Positions 27,544 through 36,879 of a stretch of DNA of 64,000 nt are shown one piece after another (positions within the stretch are counted from its first letter, which is position 1; the number at the start of each line of letters is the position of its first letter). Position numbers and translations under genes: made by a program. The notes beneath the pieces were generated by a model. The model was not told the origin of the DNA and made no database searches. It saw nothing but the letters and a program-made list of their open reading frames with translations. This DNA is from an uncultured bacterium (lineage in GTDB: Bacteria > Cyanobacteriota > Vampirovibrionia > Gastranaerophilales > Gastranaerophilaceae). The stretch covers positions 1 to 64,000 of the forward strand of contig CASDPF010000013.1 of assembly GCA_949282215.1 (NCBI GenBank), written 5' to 3'.

Positions 27544-27778
27544 TTGAAATTATTCAAAAAATGAGTTATAATTATTTAAAAAGGAGGACGTATGCAAAAA
27601 GCTTATATAGATAGAATTTCGGGGGGGGGGGCTACCAACTAGCAGTTAAATCAAGCATTTCCGACTTAGACCTCCTATTGAACAAAAAAGAGCAGAAAAG
27701 CAAGCCGTGCCAAAAGACACGGTAATTTGTGATGCAAAATTTTTGAAAAAACAGGTAATGAAAACAAATGGAGGACTT
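27544..27778 (+). promoter_or_regulatory. Pilin cassette 1 control region: promoter, poly-G leader, anti-SD and hairpin
   Basis: Promoter TTGAAA, 17 bases, TATAAT (27544-27572). A strong AAGGAGG then a mini-ORF at 27592 with G11 at 27621-27631. ACCTCCT (27670-27676) can pair with the pilin GGAGG (27770-27774). A hairpin GCCGTG/CACGGT with loop CCAAAAGA lies at 27704-27723. The same order occurs in cassettes 2 and 3; cassette 4 lacks the hairpin. Confidence 0.75.
27592..27642 (+). CDS. Poly-G leader mini-ORF, cassette 1
   Basis: With the 11 G present, 16 residues: MQKAYIDRISGGGATN. AAGGAGG lies eight bases before ATG. With 12 G the frame would run to TAA 27723-27725, giving a peptide continuing GGGGYQLAVKSSISDLDLLL, and would cross the anti-SD block; with 10 G it stops after about 19 residues. 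Its role is inferred to be regulation of the pilin gene behind it. A secreted peptide cannot be excluded. Confidence 0.6.
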   Translation: MQKAYIDRISGGGATN

Positions 27779-28516
27779 ATGAAAAAGAGAAACGCTTTCA
27801 CATTAGCAGAGGTACTGATAACATTAGGAATAATCGGAATAGTTGCAGCAATGACAATGCCTATTTTGATAGAAAAACATCAGAAGAAAGTTTCGGCTGC
27901 GCGTCTAAAACAAGCCTATAGTATGCTTTCACAGGCAATATTGCTTGCACAAAAAGATTATGGAGAGCCAAAATACTGGGATAGTGGTACAGGGCAACTT
28001 AATACGGGTACAAATAACAAGCAAATGGCTACAACAAATTTTGTAGAAAAATATGTAATTCCATATTTAAAAGGTGTTCGATCCCATGGTTGGACATCTT
28101 TGGCTGATGTTGGTTATAAAAAGGCTTATGTTGCTTTAAATGGTAAAACTATTCCTAATGGAAATTTTACAAACTTATCTAACACTGGTTATATACTGGA
28201 ATTGAATAATTCTACTTTTATAATATTTTCCTATAATGATTATTACATAGATGGTACAAGTGGCCCGACAGAACTTAAACAGGCTGTTGTATATTTTGAT
28301 ATAAATGGCAGACAAAAGCCAAATATGTTTGGGCGTGATTTCTTTGTTTTTCAGTATAACACGTCTAAGGGAATATTAGAACCTTATGGACAAGGCTTAT
28401 CCCGTACGAACTTATTAAAATCTTACTGTACAAAATCAACTGAATGGGGCAATATAGCTTGTAGTGCTCTAATTATGCTGGATGGATGGGAGATCAAGGA
28501 CGATTATCCTTGGTAA
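27779..28516 (+). CDS. Type IV pilin-like protein, cassette 1
   Basis: 245 residues from the ATG 27779 (TGGAGGAC upstream); the in-frame GTG at 27707 lies in the leader hairpin and is rejected. Prepilin signal MKKRNA is followed by FTLAEVLITL, with Glu at +5. The globular domain carries FDINGRQKPNMFGRDFF, a D-x-N-G...P-N..G.D loop shared with two other pilins. Two Cys near the C terminus precede GWEIKDDYPW, a terminal motif shared with cassette 2 and, in altered form, 3. The protein is probably cleaved by a prepilin peptidase and assembled on a type IV pilus or type II secretion machine, genes for which are outside the window. Confidence 0.92.
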   Translation: MKKRNAFTLAEVLITLGIIGIVAAMTMPILIEKHQKKVSAARLKQAYSMLSQAILLAQKDYGEPKYWDSGTGQLNTGTNNKQMATTNFVEKYVIPYLKGVRSHGWTSLADVGYKKAYVALNGKTIPNGNFTNLSNTGYILELNNSTFIIFSYNDYYIDGTSGPTELKQAVVYFDINGRQKPNMFGRDFFVFQYNTSKGILEPYGQGLSRTNLLKSYCTKSTEWGNIACSALIMLDGWEIKDDYPW

Positions 28517-28536
28517 TACACAATAGTTTTGCTAAT

Positions 28537-28567
28537 AAAAAAGCCTCTCGTCTTGAGAGGCTTTTTG
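28537..28567. terminator. Bidirectional terminator
   Basis: AAAAAAGCCTCTC and its complement around a short loop, with A-run and T-run on either side. It lies between pilin 1 and the convergent antiporter gene. Confidence 0.85.
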
Positions 28568-28586
28568 TATATGTGTTTATATACCT

Positions 28587-29987
28587 TTATGAATTTTGTT
28601 TTTTCTTATATTTTTCATATAACATAAGTATTATACAAATTAGGACACAAATGGCTGTTGATATAAGCCAGAATGCAATTGCACCGTTCCATCCGAATTT
28701 GTCAACCATAAAGCCGGTTCCGCCAGATGATAGTGCTGCTCCTACATAGCCGAAAATTCCTGTAAATCCAATTGAAGCTGATGCAACTTTTTTTGAACTG
28801 CTTTCAACTGCACAAAGTCCGCCAATTAACATTTGCGGGCCTGATGTGAACATACCTATCATTGCAGCATACACAAAATCCATAAAATTATTGCTTGCAG
28901 GATTTGCCGCAAATGCAAGCAGACTCATAATCAAACAGATTAAAAATATTATGTTTATAGGTGTTCTGTTGCCTTTGTATATTTTATCAGAAATTACTCC
29001 GGCTAAAATTGCTCCAAATGCACCTACCAAAGCCAATGAACTTAGTTTTGAACTGGCAAGTGTAAGTTCATTATGTTTTACTTCTACAAGATATTTTACA
29101 AGCCAGTCCTCTGTTCCGAATCTGATTATATAAACAAAGATATATGCGATTGCTAACATCCAGATTACAGGATTACAAATAATATGTTCTTTAAAAATTT
29201 GAAAATATGAACGATTATCCTTATCTTCTTCTTCACAAGATTTGGCACTTGGCTCATTTCTGTATTTTTCCACATCAGGGAGTCCTAATGTCTGCGGTTT
29301 ATCTCTTAATCTGTTAAATAACCATAATCCTACTATTATGCATATAATTGCCGGCATATAAAATGCAGCTTTCCACCCAAAATGTTGGATAACATAGCCT
29401 GAAATCATTACAGCTGAAAATACACCTATTTGGTGTGATGTTGACCATAATGACCATTTTGTACCGCGTTCTGAATTTGAAAACCAGTATGAAAGACTTT
29501 TTGCTACAGGTGGAAATCCGCAAGATTGAAACCATCCGTTAGCTCCCCAGAAAAAGCACAAAAGCCATAATAAAACAGTCGCTGACGGTAATCCGAAAAA
29601 TGTTACATGCCCCGGAGTTACAAATATTGCACTGAGTACAAAACATAGATTACATATTGCTGACATAATAAGAGCGGTTGGCAAAAAAGTCCTTACATTA
29701 GCTTTATCTGCAATTACTCCGTTAACAAACTTTCCTATACCGTAAGTTATGTATAGAGAAGATCCTAAAACTCCAAGTTCTGTATTGGAAAGATGCAAAG
29801 CTTCTCCCATCGAAGGAAGTGCTACTGCTATATTTTTTCTGCAAATATGGAACACTATATAAGCTATAAAACTGGAATAAAAAATTCTCCATCTGTAGTG
29901 AGTGTATAGTTCTTTTACTTTGTTTTCATCTTTAATAGTCTCTTTAAACGGAGGTTCTTTAAAAAAATTAATAAATGCATTTGTCAT
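28587..29987 (-). CDS. MFS transporter of the organophosphate:phosphate antiporter family
   Basis: 466 residues with twelve hydrophobic helices. The sequence around helix 1 (YIVFHICRKNIAVALPSM) and between helices 2 and 3 (YGIGKFVNGVIADKANVR) is typical of GlpT/UhpT/UhpC-type antiporters. NGWFQSCGFPPVAKSLSYWF in helix 4-5 and the following WSTSHQIG are also family marks. These exchange glycerol-3-phosphate or hexose phosphates for phosphate; the exact substrate cannot be told, and UhpC-like sensor function is possible. It sits 6 bases downstream of the DnaQ-like gene on the same strand. Confidence 0.9.
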   Translation of the reverse strand: MTNAFINFFKEPPFKETIKDENKVKELYTHYRWRIFYSSFIAYIVFHICRKNIAVALPSMGEALHLSNTELGVLGSSLYITYGIGKFVNGVIADKANVRTFLPTALIMSAICNLCFVLSAIFVTPGHVTFFGLPSATVLLWLLCFFWGANGWFQSCGFPPVAKSLSYWFSNSERGTKWSLWSTSHQIGVFSAVMISGYVIQHFGWKAAFYMPAIICIIVGLWLFNRLRDKPQTLGLPDVEKYRNEPSAKSCEEEDKDNRSYFQIFKEHIICNPVIWMLAIAYIFVYIIRFGTEDWLVKYLVEVKHNELTLASSKLSSLALVGAFGAILAGVISDKIYKGNRTPINIIFLICLIMSLLAFAANPASNNFMDFVYAAMIGMFTSGPQMLIGGLCAVESSSKKVASASIGFTGIFGYVGAALSSGGTGFMVDKFGWNGAIAFWLISTAICVLICIILMLYEKYKKKQNS

Positions 29988-29993
29988 AATAGT

Positions 29994-30911
29994 TTACTTC
30001 CCTGCTTTTATTATTTGAATATTCCTTGTTTCTGTAATTTCCTGACGGGCATCTTTTATCATTTCTCGTTTATCTTCATCCAATCTATACCCGCCTACAA
30101 GTCTGTCTACAAAACCTGTATTTAATTTTACGGCTTTATCAAATGCTCCTACTTCTTCCAGTACGTCTTTTATTTGATGTAAATCATACCCGAAGGTTTG
30201 TTTTGAATTATATACAAGAGTCTCGCCGGTTTGAGATACGATAGGCGTACCGCCTTGTTCAAAATATAATTTAAATACAGACTTTAAATCCTGTAATTCT
30301 GATTGCAAAGTTGTTACAGTCTGTTGTATTCTCAAGTATCTTTCAAAAAGATATTCTACATTTTCTAATTGCTTTTGTTCCCAATCGTATTTTTGTAAAT
30401 ATAATTTCTTTAACTTGGGATATGCAAGTGCAAGCCCCATAGTATCCGCCATTGCTCTATGATGATTGTTTAACTCGACTTTAAATTTGTGAGTTAAAGC
30501 TTCAAGTCCGTGAGAATCCAAATCTGGATATACTTCTTTAAACATCTGTTGGGAGTCAATGCGGGTATTATGTATTTCATTTCCGGTAACTCTTTTTGAC
30601 GCTTCATTAATAAAGGAATAATCAAAAATAGCGTTATGAGCAACAATCGGATAATCCCCTATAAATTCAAGTATTTTAGGCATAACTTCAGTTTCTGTCG
30701 GTGCATCTTCAACCATTTCTTGAGTTATGCCATGTATTGCCATACTTGATTTTCTAATATGTTGTTCAGGATTTATTAATGTTTGAAACTCATCTTTAAT
30801 TTTGCCGTTCTCTAGTCTTACTGCAGCAAATTCCACCATTTTTTCTTTAGTATAATCAAGCCCTGTAGTTTCTGTATCCAGAACAATTTCTATAATCTTT
30901 TTCCTTGCCAT
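29994..30911 (-). CDS. DnaQ-like DEDDh 3'-5' exonuclease
   Basis: 305 residues. The N-terminal exonuclease domain has Asp12 and Glu14 in VLDTETTGLD, VAHNAIFDYSFI with the second Asp, and HHRAMADTMGL with the His and Asp of the DEDDh type. It resembles the epsilon proofreading subunit of DNA polymerase III. The C-terminal 110 residues are coiled-coil, with FERYLRIQQTVTTLQSELQ. This may be a stand-alone repair nuclease rather than the polymerase subunit. Confidence 0.88.
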   Translation of the reverse strand: MARKKIIEIVLDTETTGLDYTKEKMVEFAAVRLENGKIKDEFQTLINPEQHIRKSSMAIHGITQEMVEDAPTETEVMPKILEFIGDYPIVAHNAIFDYSFINEASKRVTGNEIHNTRIDSQQMFKEVYPDLDSHGLEALTHKFKVELNNHHRAMADTMGLALAYPKLKKLYLQKYDWEQKQLENVEYLFERYLRIQQTVTTLQSELQDLKSVFKLYFEQGGTPIVSQTGETLVYNSKQTFGYDLHQIKDVLEEVGAFDKAVKLNTGFVDRLVGGYRLDEDKREMIKDARQEITETRNIQIIKAGK

Positions 30912-31000
30912 ATTCTAATCCTGTCTATCTCTATTAAGATAATAGCACAAAAAAAAAATCTGTGGTAAAATACAGCTTGTAATAAAGTAAAGGAGAAATT

Positions 31001-31324
31001 ATGTCTAATGCAATAGATATTAATGATGCTAATTTTGAGCAGGAAGTATTAAATTCTGCAACTCCTGTTGTAGTTGACTTTTGGGCTCCTTGGTGCGGCC
31101 CTTGCAGAAAACTTAGCCCTATTTTAGATGAGGTTGCAGGTGAATTTGCAGGTAAAGTTAAGTTTGTTAAAGTTAATACTGATGAAAATTTGCAAACTGC
31201 TAAAAATTATGCAATCAGCGGTTTGCCCAGCCTTCTTGTTTTCAAGAATGGCAAAGCTGTAGAAAGACTTGTAGGACTTATGCCAAAGTCTTCTATTATT
31301 TCGAATATTGAAAAACATATGTAA
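31001..31324 (+). CDS. trxA: Thioredoxin
   Basis: Small cytosolic disulphide reductant. 107 residues, with the active site WAPWCGPCRKL and the cis-Pro loop ISGLPSLLVF. AAAGGAG precedes the start. It is a single-gene transcript ended by the terminator at 31346. Confidence 0.97.
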   Translation: MSNAIDINDANFEQEVLNSATPVVVDFWAPWCGPCRKLSPILDEVAGEFAGKVKFVKVNTDENLQTAKNYAISGLPSLLVFKNGKAVERLVGLMPKSSIISNIEKHM

Positions 31325-31345
31325 TAATCAATTATTGCGAATTGT

Positions 31346-31388
31346 AAAGCAGTGTTTACAGCTAAAAATAGCTTATAGCACTGCTTTT
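31346..31388 (+). terminator. Rho-independent terminator of trxA
   Basis: AAAGCAGTG/CACTGCTTT stem with an inner AGCT repeat and a T-run. Confidence 0.75.
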
Positions 31389-31490
31389 GAGTTTGTTTAT
31401 AAAAGTTAAAATTTTTTATCTAAAGTTTTTGTGCATTTTAGCCGATAAAGATAGTGTCTAATAATGTCTTTATAGGAAAAAGAGGTTAAA

Positions 31491-34400
31491 ATGCTCGAAA
31501 GCATCTCACAAATTAAAGATAAAGTTCATTCTTCCCGCTATGAAGATGAGGGAAGAAAGACTTATGATGTGGACAATATAGTTGCAGAATTGAAAAAGGA
31601 TGACAAATTTAAGAATTTTTCTGAAGGGCAACTATATGAGTATGCTTATGGACTTATAGCAAAGCATAATGCATCTACAATTAAAGGTGATTTGGAGTGC
31701 ATGGGCTATAACACTGGGAAACCGCAAGATCCTTACTGGAGCCAATATACCTATGAAGAAATCTTAAATATGGTCAATGATGGTGTAATGGTACCACAAG
31801 AATTTATTGATTGGGCAAATACAATGCAGGATTCTGATACTACTGCATATCAAATTGAGGATTCCAGTGAAGATCCTAATGCCTATGAAAATCTTATTTC
31901 TGAAACAGGTGATGTTGATGAGAGTGATATACAAAAAAGAGCACAAGCTCTTTCTTCTAAAGCACAAGCTCAACAGCAGTTAATTCAAAATCGTGTTGAA
32001 GAAGCAAAGCCTCTTGTAAATACTGTTCAGTCCGAAAAAAATAATTTAGAGCAAAATCAAAGAATAGCATTACAAAAAGTTGAAACTTTACAAAATGAAT
32101 GGAAAACTCTTGATAAAAAATTTAAACAAGGAAAAGAACTGACTGAAAATGAACAAAAACGCTATAAAGAATTAGGTCTAATGTTGAATTCCCAAAGCAA
32201 TGCTTTAGCACAAGAAACACAAAGAGTAAGTGCTGACATTGAAGAATTAACTAGTCAAATCGAAAACATCGATATGCTTTTAAATGTCAACCAAAAAATT
32301 ACTGCTGAAATTGAAAGTGTTGGCACAAAGATGTCTTGGTTTGAAGGTAATAAAAATCATATAATATTGCCTTCAAACAGCGGTAACCAAATTCTTGGTA
32401 TTAGTTCTACATTCTATGCTGCTGCTATGGGTAATAATTTTGCTATAGACACAGGTTTAGCCGGTATTAATTTGTTCTTTAATAACCTTGAAGTAGAAAA
32501 TCAACAAGGCAGTAATATATCTCTTGTTCAAGAAACAAATGAAAATATTAATGTTATAAATAATGCTTCAAATAAAGATGATCCTGATTTAAAATATACT
32601 ACAAATAAACAGGCAGAAACTCAAGGTGATGATTCAAAAACTGATAAAGAAGAAGATAAGAAAACAGAAAATACAAATAATAATCAAAAAACAGACACGG
32701 TAACTGAATCAAAAACTAAACAAACAGAACAAACTAAACAAACAGAAAAAGCAAATCCAATCTCTGATGCTTTAGAAGTATCTACAGCACCTGAACCTGA
32801 ACAGGATATAGAAAATCTTGTTGATTCTGAAACCGGAAATATAAATGATTATAATGAAGTGATTGAAGAATCTCAGCCATTAGAAATTAAATCAAATGCT
32901 CAATTACAATCAAAAGCAGCTGAAAATGTATCTCAAGCTCAAACTGTAAGTATTGATGAAACTTCTGCAAGTGCTGATTCTGCGAATGCCGCACAGACAT
33001 CTGAAACAACTGAAACTTCTGCTGCAACTGATGTTACAGAAGGTGCAGAAACTACTGATACTAATACTGTTTCAGATACTTCCGTAGAAACAGAAGATCC
33101 TTTGGAAGCTGAGACTTCTCAATATGTTTCAGAATGTACTAACAGAAATAATTCAATGGCTCAAGCTGAGCAGCAAATTCAATCACAGGTTGAAGAAATT
33201 GTCAGAATAAGAATTAAACAAAAGCAAGAAGATGCAAAACTTAATGAAGAGCTTGATAAAAATATTAAAGAATATGAAAAATTAGCACAAAAAGTTCAAA
33301 ACGGCGAATCTTTGTCTGATGGTGACCAAAAAAGAGTTAAAGCTCTTGAAAAAGCTCTTAATTCTAATGATGGTACATTTATTGTCGAAATGCAAGATAA
33401 AGTGACTGCACTGACAGGTTTCGCAAGTCAATTACGTAATGATATTCAAACTACTAAAGATAACCAAGAATATGGCAAAGAAGCTATTGCAAAAGGTAAA
33501 GAATATGCCAAGGCTACTATTGGTGATAGATCATATCTAAATAATAACTTCTGGTTTGCAACAATGTCTAAAGAGGAGCAATATGACCTTCTTTATGGCA
33601 AGGCTGGGGAATCAATTGGTCGTGATGCAATTGATAATGGTGAATTGCTTGTAAATAATGCGACTGCTTCTAACGAAAAATTAAGTAAATCATTGCCTCT
33701 TGCTGGATTTGCAATGACTTATGCTCAGCAGTTAAATAATAAAATTTCAGAAACTAATACAAAAGTCAGTGCAGTAAAAGAAGATTTAACAAATAAAGCT
33801 CAAAATGATCCAAAAGCTAACGAAAAATCAGACAGTAAAAATCAAAAAGATGAAGATTTGGATAGTGGAGATGCCAGTGATATAAAATCTCAAGGCAACA
33901 AAGTTAAAAAAGAGGGTAATGAATTTAAAAAAGAAGGCGACGACGCCAAGAAAGAAAAAACTAAAACTGATAAAGACAGTAAAAAAGAAGTTAATGAATT
34001 AAAGAAAACTGCAACTCAAATTGCAAAATTGAATGCTGAAAACAAAGAGTTGAATATGTCTATTGAGACAATGAATGCTGAAGCAGAAACTCTAAATTCA
34101 GAGCTAGAAACTGCTTCAAATGAAGATTCCGAACCTGCTGCGGCTCCTGCTTCTTTCAATAATAATGCAGCCTCAGGTACAACTGTTGCTTCGGCTTCAT
34201 TTAATGCAAATTCATCATCTCAGGATTCCGGTGCTATAACTGCTAAGGTAGAAAGATTACAGGCTATTTCTACACAATCAACTTATGCTTCTAATAAAGT
34301 GGTTATAAATAACAAGTCTATAACTGTAATGAATAAGAAAAGTGCTAATAGAGTTAAGCAGTTACAGAAAACATCAGAAAAAAGAAATAAATATTTCCAA

Positions 34401-34961
34401 ACCAGATCTTCAAAAGCTGAGGAGTCTCAACAGAAAAACAGTAAATTCCAAGAAAAAGTTAATACTGCAGCAAAAATATTTACTGGTATCACTGCTACAG
34501 GTCTCGCTTTAATGTTAATTCCTTGGACTCATGCTGTAGGTGAATTTATGTTCCATGTCGGTGCTTATGGTACTGCTGCTTGTTATGTAACAAATGGTGC
34601 AATATATGCTGCTAATGGAAATTTAAAGGCTGCTTTAATTAACTTTGGTGCTGCAGCTCTTTCTGTAGTTGCTGCTGGTGGTGCTGCTACAGTTGCAATG
34701 GGAGCTGTTGGACAAGTCGCAGCTCAAGCAGGTACTTCTGTTGCTGTTACAAGTGCGGTTATAGCAGGAACTCAAGCCGGTTCTGCTGCATTACAAAAAG
34801 CTGCTGATAAACAATTCCAAACTACTGATGAAACTGCTACTAAAACTAAAAAAGAACGCAGGTTAGTATCCTATCAGGAAAAACGTCGTAGACAATCTAA
34901 AATGGATAAAGTTGATAATACAAAAAAAGTTCTTATGGCTCGTGGTCAAAAGAAAAGATAA
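31491..34961 (+). CDS. Very large coiled-coil protein with Ser/Thr-rich linkers, unknown
   Basis: 1156 residues, start ATG with AGAGG upstream. Coiled-coil stretches (about 145-275 and 560-670) alternate with a Thr/Glu/Lys-rich low-complexity region (about 370-545). A motif of the form x-G-x-x-L-[ST]-x-x-[ED]-Q-K-R occurs in both coils (KQGKELTENEQKR near 212; QNGESLSDGDQKR near 602), suggesting an ancient duplication, and recurs in the 60970-63669 protein. A short Ala/Gly-rich hydrophobic region (about 1000-1115) may cross or insert in a membrane. The tail is basic. No enzyme domain and no signal peptide. Probably a structural or surface protein. Confidence 0.75.
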   Translation: MLESISQIKDKVHSSRYEDEGRKTYDVDNIVAELKKDDKFKNFSEGQLYEYAYGLIAKHNASTIKGDLECMGYNTGKPQDPYWSQYTYEEILNMVNDGVMVPQEFIDWANTMQDSDTTAYQIEDSSEDPNAYENLISETGDVDESDIQKRAQALSSKAQAQQQLIQNRVEEAKPLVNTVQSEKNNLEQNQRIALQKVETLQNEWKTLDKKFKQGKELTENEQKRYKELGLMLNSQSNALAQETQRVSADIEELTSQIENIDMLLNVNQKITAEIESVGTKMSWFEGNKNHIILPSNSGNQILGISSTFYAAAMGNNFAIDTGLAGINLFFNNLEVENQQGSNISLVQETNENINVINNASNKDDPDLKYTTNKQAETQGDDSKTDKEEDKKTENTNNNQKTDTVTESKTKQTEQTKQTEKANPISDALEVSTAPEPEQDIENLVDSETGNINDYNEVIEESQPLEIKSNAQLQSKAAENVSQAQTVSIDETSASADSANAAQTSETTETSAATDVTEGAETTDTNTVSDTSVETEDPLEAETSQYVSECTNRNNSMAQAEQQIQSQVEEIVRIRIKQKQEDAKLNEELDKNIKEYEKLAQKVQNGESLSDGDQKRVKALEKALNSNDGTFIVEMQDKVTALTGFASQLRNDIQTTKDNQEYGKEAIAKGKEYAKATIGDRSYLNNNFWFATMSKEEQYDLLYGKAGESIGRDAIDNGELLVNNATASNEKLSKSLPLAGFAMTYAQQLNNKISETNTKVSAVKEDLTNKAQNDPKANEKSDSKNQKDEDLDSGDASDIKSQGNKVKKEGNEFKKEGDDAKKEKTKTDKDSKKEVNELKKTATQIAKLNAENKELNMSIETMNAEAETLNSELETASNEDSEPAAAPASFNNNAASGTTVASASFNANSSSQDSGAITAKVERLQAISTQSTYASNKVVINNKSITVMNKKSANRVKQLQKTSEKRNKYFQTRSSKAEESQQKNSKFQEKVNTAAKIFTGITATGLALMLIPWTHAVGEFMFHVGAYGTAACYVTNGAIYAANGNLKAALINFGAAALSVVAAGGAATVAMGAVGQVAAQAGTSVAVTSAVIAGTQAGSAALQKAADKQFQTTDETATKTKKERRLVSYQEKRRRQSKMDKVDNTKKVLMARGQKKR

Positions 34962-34983
34962 TTTTTATTTCCCCTTTTTATTT

Positions 34984-35017
34984 AAAAAGCTGTTCAAAAA
35001 AGAACAGCTTTTCTTTT
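34984..35017. terminator. Bidirectional terminator
   Basis: AAAAGCTGTTC/GAACAGCTTTT stem with flanking A and T runs, between the convergent giant coiled-coil gene and the pentapeptide gene. Confidence 0.85.
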
Positions 35018-35042
35018 AATTCTACTAATATAAGTTTAAATT

Positions 35043-35573
35043 TTAGTAATCATTGTTTACATAGTCATCTTCATCTTTAAGCGAGGATAAATCATCTTTA
35101 TAACTTGCATCAAAATCCTCAGGTAAAAGTTCCTGATCCGGCCAGATTGTATCGCTGTCAAATCTGCAGGCATGAAGATTATATGAATTGGTTAAATCTG
35201 AATTGCTTAGATCACTTTCTGAAAAAATACATCCTGCCATATCTGCATCGGTAAAGTTACAATAAGTCATTTCTGCATAGCTGCAATCTGCACCTGTTAG
35301 AAGACTCTCGGAAAAATCGCTTTCTATAACTTTGGCTCTGGTAAAATCAACAGAGGTTAAATCTGCATTGGTAAAGTTAATGAATGACAGTACACAATCT
35401 GCAAAAGAACTTGAATTTAAATCTACATCAGAAAAATCTATTTCTGAAAGGTTAATTCCTGAAAAATCAACTTCTGATAAATCAACTTCTTCCTGCTCTC
35501 TTTTCCATTCATTAAATTTTTCGGGGTGCTTGCGAAGAATTTCTACTAATTCCTCTTTTGTATAATCAATCAT
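35043..35573 (-). CDS. Pentapeptide repeat protein
   Basis: 176 residues. Residues about 25-140 are tandem A(D/N)LXX-type repeats (VDFSGINLSEIDFSDVDLNS, then FTNADLTSVDF and CNFTDADMAGC) that form a right-handed quadrilateral beta-helix. The N and C termini are acidic and probably cap it. Such proteins can mimic DNA or bind partners; no ligand is evident. It is the last gene after two response regulators, 24 bases on. Confidence 0.88.
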   Translation of the reverse strand: MIDYTKEELVEILRKHPEKFNEWKREQEEVDLSEVDFSGINLSEIDFSDVDLNSSSFADCVLSFINFTNADLTSVDFTRAKVIESDFSESLLTGADCSYAEMTYCNFTDADMAGCIFSESDLSNSDLTNSYNLHACRFDSDTIWPDQELLPEDFDASYKDDLSSLKDEDDYVNNDY

Positions 35574-35597
35574 TCTATTCTCCTTTTAAATAGCAAC

Positions 35598-36215
35598 TTA
35601 ATCTATTAAATCTGTCTGCATTGCAAGTAATACTGCCTGAGTCCTGTTGGTAACATTTAGTTTTTTAAAAATATTATTTAAATGACTTTTTACCGTTACT
35701 TCTCTCAATACTAATTTATCGGCTATATCTTTGTTACTTTTACCTTTTGCTGCGAGAGATAGCACCTCTTTTTCTCTTGAGGTTAACATTGGTTTCTGTT
35801 TAGTATTATAAGGTAATTCTATATTTTTTTCAACTGGTTTTTGCCAATTTACTCTTCTTAAAAGTGCTTCAATTCTTGCCAATAAATTCGGTAAAATAAA
35901 AGGCTTTACAATGTAATCGTCAGCACCTGTTTTTAGGCCGGATATAATTTTCTGTTCTTCATTAACTGCAGTTAACATGATAACAGGAATATACTGAGTA
36001 TTTTTACTATGTCTTATTTCTTTTAGGGTTTCCCAACCGTTCATATTAGGCATCATAACGTCCAAAAGTACTATGTCATAGTCATTTTTATCTAGTAATT
36101 TCAATGCTTGAACTCCATCTGTGGCTGTATCTACCGTATAGCCATAAAAAGGCAGAGCATCTTTAAGATATTTCGGATTGTCGTCAACTAACAAAATTTT
36201 CGCTAATTCAGACAT
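35598..36215 (-). CDS. Response regulator, receiver plus LuxR/NarL DNA-binding domain
   Basis: 205 residues. Receiver domain: ILLVDDNP with acidic pocket, phospho-Asp in IVLLDVMMPNMNGWE, conserved Lys in DDYIVKPF. A linker leads to a LuxR-type helix-turn-helix (LTSREKEVLSLAAKGKSNKD, then VTVKSHLNNIFKKLNVTNRT). It probably activates genes after phosphorylation. It lies 16 bases after a second response regulator in the HD-GYP operon. Confidence 0.93.
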   Translation of the reverse strand: MSELAKILLVDDNPKYLKDALPFYGYTVDTATDGVQALKLLDKNDYDIVLLDVMMPNMNGWETLKEIRHSKNTQYIPVIMLTAVNEEQKIISGLKTGADDYIVKPFILPNLLARIEALLRRVNWQKPVEKNIELPYNTKQKPMLTSREKEVLSLAAKGKSNKDIADKLVLREVTVKSHLNNIFKKLNVTNRTQAVLLAMQTDLID

Positions 36216-36231
36216 TCAAATATTCCTTTTT

Positions 36232-36879
36232 TTATACAATCTTATACTTCAATGCTTTTAGTGCAGCTTGAAGACGGTCATCTACTTCAAGTTTTTGTAG
36301 AATATTTGCTACATGAGCTTTTGTTGTATTTATGCTGATGACAAGCATTTGTGCAATTTCCATATTACTGTAGCCTTCTGTCATAAGCTTTAATATTTGA
36401 GTTTCACGAGATGTTAAATCGTAAGATTTACTGTTATTTTCTGTATCAATAACAGGAGAATTTACTGTTGCTTTTAGAACTATATGTGCAATGCTTGGGT
36501 CGAACCAAGCTGCACCGTCGGCTACAGATTGTACTACTTGTATTAATCTTTGCGGTGTAATTTCTTTTGAACAATAAGCATTAGCTCCTGCTTTTAGACT
36601 GTTTAAGACTTCTTTTTCATCGTTATGGGAAGTTAATATAATAATTTTTACATCTTTATTGGATGACCTTATTTTTTTGGTAGCATCAATACCGTTCATT
36701 ACAGGAAGTCCAAGATCCATTATTACAATGTCAATTTTATTATTATTAAAAATTTCCAAAGCCTGTTCCGCTGAGTCAGCTTCAAATAGAGTCTCTACAT
36801 AATCAACTCCTTCAAAAGTTGTTTTTAATCCAAATCTTGTTAATTCATGATCTTCAACTATTAAAATATTTTGCTTCAT
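36232..36879 (-). CDS. Response regulator, NarL/FixJ family
   Basis: 215 residues. Receiver: ILIVEDHELTRFG, phospho-Asp in IVIMDLGLPVMNG, Lys in YCSKEIT. LuxR-type DNA-binding domain: LTSRETQILKLMTEGYSNME and NTTKAHVANILQKLEVDDRL. Its start ATGA overlaps the TPR gene stop, so they are coupled. Different linker length and receiver loops from the next regulator show that they are not recent copies. Confidence 0.93.
   Translation of the reverse strand: MKQNILIVEDHELTRFGLKTTFEGVDYVETLFEADSAEQALEIFNNNKIDIVIMDLGLPVMNGIDATKKIRSSNKDVKIIILTSHNDEKEVLNSLKAGANAYCSKEITPQRLIQVVQSVADGAAWFDPSIAHIVLKATVNSPVIDTENNSKSYDLTSRETQILKLMTEGYSNMEIAQMLVISINTTKAHVANILQKLEVDDRLQAALKALKYKIV

Noticed and set aside
27592-27725. 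The leaders as double-glycine bacteriocin or pheromone precursors (IDRISGG resembles GG leaders)
   Set aside because: The Gly run is produced by the homopolymer itself, the leader part is too short, and no peptidase/ABC exporter gene is nearby. Kept only as a weak alternative.
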